A DNA stretch of 14,391 bases from Clostridia bacterium (lineage in GTDB: Bacteria > Bacillota > Clostridia > Oscillospirales > Butyricicoccaceae), in the NCBI GenBank assembly GCA_017552495.1, contig JAFZPW010000105.1, positions 1 through 14,391 on the forward strand, given 5' to 3'. The notes beneath the pieces were generated by a model, which did not search any database, was not told where the DNA came from, and saw only the letters and a program-made list of their open reading frames with translations. Every line of letters starts with the position of its first letter. Within the stretch, counting starts at the first letter, position 1. The position numbers and the translations under genes were made by a program. This document shows, one piece after another, positions 6,744-12,978 of this stretch.

Positions 6744-7408
6744 GTGAAAAAGACCAGACTTCAGCACCCATATCTGACCATCCGTCAGCCGGACGGTCGT
6801 CTGGCGTATGGCGGCGATCAAAGTGTGGCGCAGGATAAGGTCATGCGTCGATGCGGCTGCGGCGTGGTGGGCGGTATCTGCACCGCTGGCACGCCGATTG
6901 CCGCGCTGCGGCGCTTTCCGGCGCCGACGGCGAGGTGATCCCGCAGGAATGGTATGAAGCGCTCCTCCAGCGTCTGCGCAGACGCTATTTTCCCATTCTG
7001 TATCCCTTTGGAAAGGATGGCGTTACACTGGCCATGGGGATGAACCGCTATTTCCGCAAATACGGGATCCCGCTGCGCGCCCGGTGGAACGGCGGCAGGC
7101 GGTCGCTCTGGAGCAATCTGGAGCGGATGCTCAACGAGGATATTCCCGTGATCCTTTCGATCGGGCCCAATTTTCCGCTGTTTTGGCAAAAGCATAAACT
7201 CACATTGTATCGGCGCGCCCCGGAGGGATTTCGTCCGGCAAGCGCCGCAAATTCCCATTTTTTAATGGTGACGGGTGTGGAGGACAAGTGGCTACAGGTA
7301 TCCTCCTGGGGACAGGCGTATTATCTTGACCGGGACGAATATTGCGATTATGTCCGCAGGCATAGCTGCTGGCTGTTCAGCAACATCCTTTCGGTGAAAC
7401 GCATATGA
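6744..7408 (+). pseudogene. Frameshifted papain/C39-like protein gene
   Basis: Two reading frames together make one protein of about 220 residues. The first (GTG at 6744, AAAAGGGGG ribosome site at 6728-6736) reads MKKTRLQHPYLTIRQPDG through MRRCGCGVVGG, then runs into nonsense and a stop at 6936-6938. The second, open from 6839 to 7408, reads sensibly from about YLHR onward to NSHFLMVTGVED, QVSSWGQAYYLD and a C-terminus SVKRI. The CGCG cysteine (C37), the later SHFLMVTG histidine (7256-7258) and the SSWG motif resemble the Cys/His/Asp-type layout of C39/papain-like folds, but I do not recognise the family. The join lies at about 6860-6885, where a small deletion or single-base error would change frame. 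It could be a real inactivation or an assembly error. The downstream stop overlaps the exonuclease start (ATGA). Confidence 0.7.
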
Positions 7409-7971
7409 CAGCAGGGGAACGCTTTATCGTGTTCGACGTTGAGACGCCGAACTGCGCTAACGACCGTATAAGCGCCGTGGGCGTGGCAGTGGTGCAGGAA
7501 GGGGAGATCGTCCAGTCGTTTCATACGCTGGTCAATCCGGAGACCAGATTTGATCCATTTAACATATCGCTGACCGGGATCACGCCGCAGGCGGCGGCGC
7601 AGGTTCCAACCTTTCCGCAGCTTTGGCCGATGATCGAGCCGATTTTTTCTCATGGCATTCTGGCGGCGCACAACGCGCCCTTTGATATGTCGGTACTGGC
7701 AAAATGTCTGCGGGCATACGACTTGGAATGGAAGGAAAAAACGGACTATCTCTGTACCTGCCGCATGGCTCGCAAAACGCTTCCCGCACTGGAAAATCAC
7801 CGGTTGGACACGCTGTGCCGGTATTTTACCATCCCTCTGGAGCATCACCGCGCGGGAAGCGACAGCCTTGCCTGCGCGAGAATTCTGCTGGAGCTTCAAG
7901 CCTTGGGCGCCGATCCCGCCGTTTTTTGCCGGACTTACGATTTATCTCAAATCTGTACCCTGCGGCCCTGA
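7405..7971 (+). CDS. DEDDh-family 3'-5' exonuclease (DNA polymerase III epsilon-like)
   Basis: This 188-residue protein is a stand-alone exonuclease of the DnaQ/epsilon-like type. The three exonuclease motifs are complete. Exo I is FDVET with D11 and E13, Exo II is HNAPFD with D94, and Exo III is HHRAGSD with H148 and D153 in the HX4D spacing of the DEDDh subclass. The FNISLTGIT segment is also typical of epsilon-like nucleases. All four acidic metal ligands and the catalytic histidine are present, so it should be active on DNA or RNA 3' ends in the cytoplasm. No polymerase or BRCT domain is attached. The ATG at 7405 overlaps the stop of the preceding gene by four bases. Its role in repair or RNA trimming cannot be decided from this context. 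Confidence 0.93.
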   Translation: MTAGERFIVFDVETPNCANDRISAVGVAVVQEGEIVQSFHTLVNPETRFDPFNISLTGITPQAAAQVPTFPQLWPMIEPIFSHGILAAHNAPFDMSVLAKCLRAYDLEWKEKTDYLCTCRMARKTLPALENHRLDTLCRYFTIPLEHHRAGSDSLACARILLELQALGADPAVFCRTYDLSQICTLRP

Positions 7972-7989
7972 CCTGGGCTGATTTTATGG

Positions 7990-7998
7990 AAAGAGAGG
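7990..7998 (+). promoter_or_regulatory. Ribosome binding site that sets the PAP2 start
   Basis: AAAGAGAGG lies 8 nt before the ATG at 8007. The alternative in-frame ATG at 7986 has no comparable site, so 8007 is preferred. Confidence 0.6.
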
Positions 7999-8006
7999 CG
8001 CTGTGC

Positions 8007-8933
8007 ATGGCGTTTTTACGATTCTTGGAGGGGCTTCGCACCCCGCTGCTGACCCGATTTTTTTCCGCTGTTACTTATGCGGGCGATGAGATCTGCTTTA
8101 TGACGCTGGCACTGCTGCTGTTCTGGTGCGTCAGCAAACGTTACGCTTATTACCTGTTTACCGTCGGCTTTTTAGGGACCGCGGCCAACCAAAGCCTGAA
8201 ACTGCTGTTTCGCATCCCGCGGCCATGGATCGTGGATCCCGGCTTTACCATCGTGGAGGCGGCGCGGGCCGGCGCGGGCGGGTATTCGTTTCCTTCGGGA
8301 CATACGCAGACCGTCGTAGGGACGCTGGGCGTCGCGTGGTTTGCCTGTAAAAAACGCTGGCAGCGGATTTTGTGCGCCGCGCTGATGCTGCTGGTACCTT
8401 TTTCCCGGATGTATCTCGGGGTGCATACCCCCCTTGACGTGGGCGTGGCGTTTCTGACGGCGCTGGCTCTGCTTGCTCTGCTGTATCCCTGCTTCCGCAC
8501 AGAAGATGGCTTCCGGCGCTGGATGCCGCGGATCTTTCTGCTGCTGGCGGCGGCTTCGGCGGCCTATCTCTTCTTTGTACTGTGCTATGCCTTTCCCGCC
8601 GACATCGACGCGGATCATCTGTTTGAGGGAACGAAAAACGCCTATACCATTCTGGGCTGTATGCTGGGACTGACAGTTTCCTATCTCTATGATCGAAAAG
8701 CGCTTCATTTTCAGACGGAAGCGCCTTTTGGGGGACAGGCGCTCAAACTGGTGCTGGGTCTGGCGCTGCTTATGGCCATCCGCATCGGCACAAAGCCCGT
8801 GCTCAACAGTCTTTTGAACGGCCATGCCGCCGAAGGCGCGATCCGGTATTTTCTTATGGTGATCTTTGCGGGTTGCGTCTGGCCTCACACCTTTCCATTT
8901 TTTGCAAAAATCGGAACGAAGAAACGGGGGTGA
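8007..8933 (+). CDS. PAP2-family membrane phosphatase
   Basis: This is a 308-residue multi-pass membrane protein with the complete phosphatidic acid phosphatase type 2 signature. Motif 1 is KX6RP at K65-P73 (KLLFRIPRP). Motif 2 is PSGH at 96-99. Motif 3 is SRX5HX3D, with S133, R134, H140 and D144 (SRMYLGVHTPLD). H140 would form the phospho-histidine intermediate. Likely substrates are lipid phosphates or diphosphates such as undecaprenyl diphosphate or phosphatidylglycerol phosphate, but the sequence does not choose between them. After the catalytic part (to about residue 160) there are four more hydrophobic segments, making it longer than a minimal PAP2 protein. The start follows the better ribosome site; an ATG at 7986 would add seven residues. 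It lies 35 bp after the exonuclease and 4 bp before the Nudix gene, so cotranscription is likely. Confidence 0.92.
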   Translation: MAFLRFLEGLRTPLLTRFFSAVTYAGDEICFMTLALLLFWCVSKRYAYYLFTVGFLGTAANQSLKLLFRIPRPWIVDPGFTIVEAARAGAGGYSFPSGHTQTVVGTLGVAWFACKKRWQRILCAALMLLVPFSRMYLGVHTPLDVGVAFLTALALLALLYPCFRTEDGFRRWMPRIFLLLAAASAAYLFFVLCYAFPADIDADHLFEGTKNAYTILGCMLGLTVSYLYDRKALHFQTEAPFGGQALKLVLGLALLMAIRIGTKPVLNSLLNGHAAEGAIRYFLMVIFAGCVWPHTFPFFAKIGTKKRG

Positions 8934-8937
8934 AAGC

Positions 8938-9372
8938 ATGACAGAGGTCGTTGCGGCGCTGATACGCAAGGATGGAAGGTTTCTCATCTGCCAGCGGCCG
9001 GCGCATAAGGCGCGGGGACTGCTGTGGGAGTTCGTGGGCGGAAAGATTGAGCGGGGAGAAACTGGTGAGCAGGCGCTCATCCGCGAGTGCAGAGAAGAAC
9101 TGGGGATCACCGTTTCGGTGGGGAAGGTCTTTACGCAGGTCACGCACGTCTATCCCGATCTTATCATCCATCTGACGTTGTTTGAAGCCGCCATCGCCTC
9201 GGGAACACCGCAACTTTTGGAGCATAACGATCTGCGCTGGATCACTCCGGACGAGATCGGGCGTTATTCTTTTTGTCCCGCGGATGAAACGATTCTGCGG
9301 GAGATCGAAGCGCGGTTTTCGGAAAATGGTTGTGATATCCGCAGGATAGCTTTGACAACAGACGCGCAGTAG
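8938..9372 (+). CDS. Nudix hydrolase, MutT-like
   Basis: This 144-residue protein has a complete Nudix box, GX5EX7REUXEEXGU, at residues 35-57. The metal-binding glutamates E50, E53 and E54 are present. The surrounding LICQRPAHKARGLLWEFVGGK and the later DLRWITPDEI with CPADETIL are typical of MutT/8-oxo-dGTP diphosphatase or CTP pyrophosphohydrolase subgroups, so a role in cleaning oxidised or non-standard nucleotides is likely. The exact substrate is not readable. The ATG at 8938 has GGGGGTG just upstream, overlapping the PAP2 stop. The frame is open back to 8866, but that part is PAP2 coding sequence. The last 15 or so residues (SENGCDIRRIALTTDAQ) look unlike the family core, and their codons contain the -35 box of the next promoter. 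Confidence 0.92.
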   Translation: MTEVVAALIRKDGRFLICQRPAHKARGLLWEFVGGKIERGETGEQALIRECREELGITVSVGKVFTQVTHVYPDLIIHLTLFEAAIASGTPQLLEHNDLRWITPDEIGRYSFCPADETILREIEARFSENGCDIRRIALTTDAQ

Positions 9373-9380
9373 GGTATACT
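9352..9380 (+). promoter_or_regulatory. Sigma-A promoter inside the end of the Nudix gene
   Basis: TTGACA (9352-9357) and TATACT (9375-9380) have an ideal 17-bp spacer. The -35 box lies in the last Nudix codons and the -10 box just after its stop. The start site should fall near 9387, giving a leader of about 38 nt for the channel gene. No terminator precedes it, so read-through from upstream also seems likely. Confidence 0.88.
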
Positions 9381-9424
9381 GTTATTCAGAAATCTTTGTT
9401 ATTCCGGCGAAGGGAAGGGCCACC

Positions 9425-10633
9425 ATGAAGAAGGAACAATGGGAAACACAACGGGCGCGTCTTGCAAAGATCGTGGAGGTGGGAGCTTCCAGCGATCTGG
9501 TGAGCCGCGGGTATGATTTTTTTATCACAGCCATTATCCTCCTCAATCTTGCCGTGGCGCTGGTCAGCACCTTTTCCGATTTTTATGCCCGCCATGCGAC
9601 GATTCTGGAGACCGTGGAACATATTACCGCCGTGCTGTTTGCGGTGGATTATATTTTGCGTATTTTTGCCGCAAAATATATCTTTCCCCGCGGCACCGAA
9701 CTGCGCTCGGTGTTTCGCTATATCAGTTCGTTTGGCGGACTGATTGATTTGTTTAGTTTTTTGCCTACCTTTTTACCGGTGTTTTTTCCGGCGGGCGCAG
9801 TGGCCTTTCGCGTGTTCCGGATTATTCGCATTTTCCGCCTGTTCCGGATCAACACGTATTACGATTCGCTCAACGCCATCGCCGAGGTGCTTTCCAAAAA
9901 GCGCCAGCAGCTTGTGTCTTCGGTGTTTATCATTCTGGTTTTGATGCTGGCTTCCAGTTTGTGTATGTATAGTGTGGAACACGAGGCGCAGCCCGCCGTG
10001 TTCCAAAACGCTTTTTCCGGTTTATGGTGGTCGGTGTCCACACTTTTGACCGTGGGCTACGGCGATATTTATCCCATTACCGCGCTGGGCAAAATTCTCG
10101 GCATTGTGATTACGTTTTTGGGCGTGGGTATGGTGGCCATTCCCACCGGTATCATTTCGGCCGGCTTTGTGGAGCAATATTCCCATATGCAGAACAGCGG
10201 CCGTGTCGCCCGGGAAAAAGATATTCAATTTATCAAGATCCGTTTGCAGCAAAAGGATCTTTGGGTGGGAAGACACATTTCCGAGCTGGAGCTGCCCTAC
10301 GGCCTTATTTTAACGGCGATCCACCGGGGACATGACGTTTTGGTCCCCAAGGGAGATTTGAGGCTGGAGCGGGATGACACTGTGATTTTGGGAGCCGAAC
10401 CGCTGCCAGGCGACCTTCATGTGGAACTGAAGCAAGTGACGCTTCTGGCGGAGAATCCGTGGAACGATCAATATGTCCGCGATCTGGATATTTCCCGGCA
10501 ATCGGTGATCGTAATGATCAAACGGGGAAGGCGGGTCATCCTTCCCAACGGCGGCACCCGTCTGAAGGAAGGGGATATCCTGCTGATCCACTCCAAGGGA
10601 AACGTGCCGGGCGGAATGTCGTTTCAAATCTGA
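9425..10633 (+). CDS. Voltage-gated K+ channel with two C-terminal RCK_C-like domains
   Basis: This is a 402-residue, six-helix potassium channel subunit that would assemble as a tetramer in the cytoplasmic membrane. S4 carries five arginines at every third position (R129, R132, R135, R138, R141), a classical voltage sensor. Acidic partners sit in S2 (D75) and S3 (D108). The K+ selectivity filter is TVGYGD at 209-214, after pore helix AFSGLWWSVSTLL. S6 (about 222-250) leads into two consecutive cytosolic segments, about 265-330 and 335-395. Both look like RCK_C/TrkA_C domains (patterns SELELPYGLILTAIHRG...D and RDLDISRQSVIVMIKRG...D). The nucleotide-binding RCK_N Rossmann domain is not seen. 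In other Firmicutes RCK_C domains of K+ transporters bind cyclic di-AMP, so ligand gating is possible but inferred. The start has GAAGGGAAGGG upstream. The stop overlaps the next gene (TGATG). Confidence 0.93.
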   Translation: MKKEQWETQRARLAKIVEVGASSDLVSRGYDFFITAIILLNLAVALVSTFSDFYARHATILETVEHITAVLFAVDYILRIFAAKYIFPRGTELRSVFRYISSFGGLIDLFSFLPTFLPVFFPAGAVAFRVFRIIRIFRLFRINTYYDSLNAIAEVLSKKRQQLVSSVFIILVLMLASSLCMYSVEHEAQPAVFQNAFSGLWWSVSTLLTVGYGDIYPITALGKILGIVITFLGVGMVAIPTGIISAGFVEQYSHMQNSGRVAREKDIQFIKIRLQQKDLWVGRHISELELPYGLILTAIHRGHDVLVPKGDLRLERDDTVILGAEPLPGDLHVELKQVTLLAENPWNDQYVRDLDISRQSVIVMIKRGRRVILPNGGTRLKEGDILLIHSKGNVPGGMSFQI

Positions 10634-11529
10634 TGGAGATGGATCGGAAGCAGGAGGCGCGCTGCACGCTTTGTCCCCGGAAATGCGGCGTCGATCGGCG
10701 CGCGGCCCGGGGCTATTGCGGCGAGGGCGCAGAGGTTCGCGCGGCCCGGGCGGCGCTGCATGCTTGGGAAGAGCCCTGCATCAGCGGGAAAAATGGTTCC
10801 GGGACGGTATTTTTTACCGGATGCACGCTGGGCTGTGTGTTTTGTCAGAATCGGGAAATCAGCCGGGGCGGCGTGGGAAAACCGGTCTCGGTGGAGCGCC
10901 TGGCAGATATCTTCCGCACGCTGGAAAACCAGGGCGCAAATAATCTGAACCTTGTAACGCCAACCCACTTTACACCGCAGATTTTACAAGCGCTTTCCCT
11001 GGCAAAGCCGTCCATTCCCGTACTGATGAACAGCGGGGGATATGAACGGATAGAGACGCTTCGGCTTTGGGAGGGAAGCGTCGATCTCTATCTTCCCGAT
11101 CTCAAGTATTATGATGCGGCGCTGTCGGCCCGGTACTCTGCGGCGCGGGATTATTTTTCGGTGGCTTCCGCCGCCATCCTTGAAATGCATCGGCAACAGC
11201 CCCGCCTTGTGTGGGACGGGGATTTGTTGAAAAAGGGCTTGATCGTCCGCCATCTGGTGCTTCCGGGGTGCAGGCGGGATTCGCTGCGGCTGCTGGATTT
11301 TCTGGATCACGCGCTGCCTAAAGAGAGCTTTTTGCTCAGCCTGATGAGTCAGTATACGCCAACGTCCGCCTGTGCGGCTTTCCCGGAAATCAACCGGAGC
11401 GTTACCACCTATGAATATCAAACCGTGGCGGATCGGGCGGCGGAGCTTGGTTTTCAGGGCTTTTTGCAGGATCGGCGTTCGGCAAAGGAAGAATATACGC
11501 CCCCTTTTAATTTGGAAGGAATAGAATAA
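10633..11529 (+). CDS. PflX-like (COG1313-type) radical SAM protein
   Basis: This 298-residue protein is a radical SAM enzyme of the kind often annotated as PflX or pyruvate formate-lyase activase-like. The [4Fe-4S]/SAM cluster motif CX3CX2C is C64, C68 and C71 (TGCTLGCVFCQN). An N-terminal cysteine group, C11, C14, C18 and C29 (CTLCPRKC...YCG), could hold a further metal site and is typical of this family. Later conserved pieces are NLNLVTPTHFTPQI, PVLMNSGGYE, DLYLPDLKYY and RHLVLPG. The true function of the family is not settled, and no pyruvate formate-lyase gene is in view. The ATG at 10633 overlaps the channel stop by one base (TGATG), with only a weak ribosome site, which suggests translational coupling. 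Another ATG at 10639 is possible. The frame extends upstream to 10459, but that is channel coding sequence. Confidence 0.9.
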   Translation: MEMDRKQEARCTLCPRKCGVDRRAARGYCGEGAEVRAARAALHAWEEPCISGKNGSGTVFFTGCTLGCVFCQNREISRGGVGKPVSVERLADIFRTLENQGANNLNLVTPTHFTPQILQALSLAKPSIPVLMNSGGYERIETLRLWEGSVDLYLPDLKYYDAALSARYSAARDYFSVASAAILEMHRQQPRLVWDGDLLKKGLIVRHLVLPGCRRDSLRLLDFLDHALPKESFLLSLMSQYTPTSACAAFPEINRSVTTYEYQTVADRAAELGFQGFLQDRRSAKEEYTPPFNLEGIE

Positions 11530-11553
11530 ATATACCGACAGGAGGAACCGACG

Positions 11554-12957
11554 ATGTACCGTGAACAAATCGAGACCTATTTTGCGGACAAGCAGGAGCA
11601 GATTGTTTCCGATATCTGCCGCCTGATTCGCATCAAAAGCGAAAGAGAGGAGCCAAAGCCCGGGATGCCCTTTGGCGAAGGCCCCTGCGCCGCTTTGCAG
11701 GAGGGCCGCAGGATGCTGGATGAGATGGGCTTCCGCACCAAGAATTTTGATAACTATGTCGTCACGGCCGAGCTCAATGACAAGCCGGCTTATCTGGGCA
11801 TTTTGGCTCACCTGGACGTGGTGAGCGAAGGAAGCGGCTGGACGATGCCGCCCTATGATGGCACGGTGAAGGACGGCTTGCTCTATGGCCGTGGCTCCGC
11901 CGATGACAAGGGCCCGGCGGTGGTCTCTATGTGGGCGATGAAGGCTGCCCGCGAGATCAATCCCAATCTTTCCAAGGGCGTGCGCCTGATTCTGGGCAGC
12001 GCGGAAGAAACGGGAAGCGAAGATTTGGATTATTATTTGCCCAAAGAGCCCGCGCCGCCGCTGAGTTTTTCTCCCGACGCGGAATATCCCGTCATCAACA
12101 TCGAAAAAGGGATGCACCGTCCCGTTTTTGGCGCCGACTGGCCGGAAGATCCCGCGCTTCCGCGGGTGACGTCGATCCGCGGCGGCACCACTGCCAATAT
12201 CGTGACCCGGGAATGCACTGCCGCACTGGAGGGCGTCGCTGTCGATGTGGTGCGCACCGCCTGCGAAAAGACCGAAGCGCAGACCGGCGTTTCTTTTGCG
12301 GTCAGCGAGGAAGCGGGGAAGGTTTGCGTCCATGCTTTGGGCGTCAGCGCGCATGCCTCCTCGCCCGAGAGCGGCAAAAATGCGCAGGTCGCCATGCTCG
12401 CCATGCTGGCGGCGCTGCCGCTGACCGACACGGCCTGCACCCGTGCGATCCGCGATCTGGCCCGCCTGTTCCCCTTTGGCGACAATCACGGCACGGCGTT
12501 GGGCGTGGATCAGCAGGACGAAATCTCCGGCCGCCTGACGCTGGTGTTCAGTGTGCTGGAACTGGGGCTTACCGGATTCCGCGGCCAGTACGACAGCCGC
12601 TGCCCGATTTGCGCCAAGGACGAAAACATGAGTTTTGTGGCGGAAAAGGCGCTGGCAGATTGCGGCTTCCGCGTGCTGGAAAACGGCGAAATGCGGCCTC
12701 CGCATCACACGCCGGCCGATTCCGAACTGTGCAAAGCGCTGCTCAAGACCTATGAGGAATACACGGGTCTCAAGGGCGAATGCCTTGCCATCGGCGGCGG
12801 CACCTATGTGCATGAGATCGAGGGCGGTGTTGCCTTCGGCTGCGCCCTGCCCGGCACCGACAACCGGATGCACGGCGCCGACGAGTTTGCCGTGATCGAA
12901 GAGCTGATGCTCAGCGCGAAAATGTTTACCCAGATCATTCTGGATCTTTGCAAATAA
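11554..12957 (+). CDS. M20-family dipeptidase, PepV-like
   Basis: This 467-residue cytoplasmic metallopeptidase matches the PepV group of the M20 family, which removes the N-terminal residue from dipeptides and some tripeptides. The di-zinc site is complete when compared with Lactobacillus PepV: H86 (AHLDVV), bridging D118 (GRGSADDKG), E152 (GSAEETGSED), D175 (FSPDAEYP) and H440 (MHGADEF). The catalytic E151 and supporting D88 are also present. The lid domain lies between about 185 and 400. The ATG at 11554 has a strong AGGAGGA ribosome site (11540-11546), so translation is independent of the PflX-like gene 24 bp upstream. Related M20 enzymes such as carnosinases or deacylases are possible, but the length and the EETGSED pattern favour PepV. 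It would supply amino acids, glycine included, from imported dipeptides. Confidence 0.93.
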   Translation: MYREQIETYFADKQEQIVSDICRLIRIKSEREEPKPGMPFGEGPCAALQEGRRMLDEMGFRTKNFDNYVVTAELNDKPAYLGILAHLDVVSEGSGWTMPPYDGTVKDGLLYGRGSADDKGPAVVSMWAMKAAREINPNLSKGVRLILGSAEETGSEDLDYYLPKEPAPPLSFSPDAEYPVINIEKGMHRPVFGADWPEDPALPRVTSIRGGTTANIVTRECTAALEGVAVDVVRTACEKTEAQTGVSFAVSEEAGKVCVHALGVSAHASSPESGKNAQVAMLAMLAALPLTDTACTRAIRDLARLFPFGDNHGTALGVDQQDEISGRLTLVFSVLELGLTGFRGQYDSRCPICAKDENMSFVAEKALADCGFRVLENGEMRPPHHTPADSELCKALLKTYEEYTGLKGECLAIGGGTYVHEIEGGVAFGCALPGTDNRMHGADEFAVIEELMLSAKMFTQIILDLCK

Positions 12958-12978
12958 CGCGATAAGGGGACAAGCCTT

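Noticed and set aside
6855..6890. Programmed ribosomal frameshift in the papain/C39-like gene
   Set aside because: There is no slippery heptamer of the XXXYYYZ type and no clear stimulatory hairpin; decay or sequence error is simpler.
7704..8006. Longer N-terminus of the PAP2 protein
   Set aside because: The extension overlaps the exonuclease, looks like out-of-frame coding sequence and has no ribosome site. The ATG at 8007 does.
10984..12873. 629-residue open frame on the minus strand
   Set aside because: It runs antisense through the PflX-like and PepV-like genes, whose catalytic motifs are clear on the + strand. The predicted protein is rich in His, Arg, Gly and Ala with no domain, as expected from GC-biased third positions.
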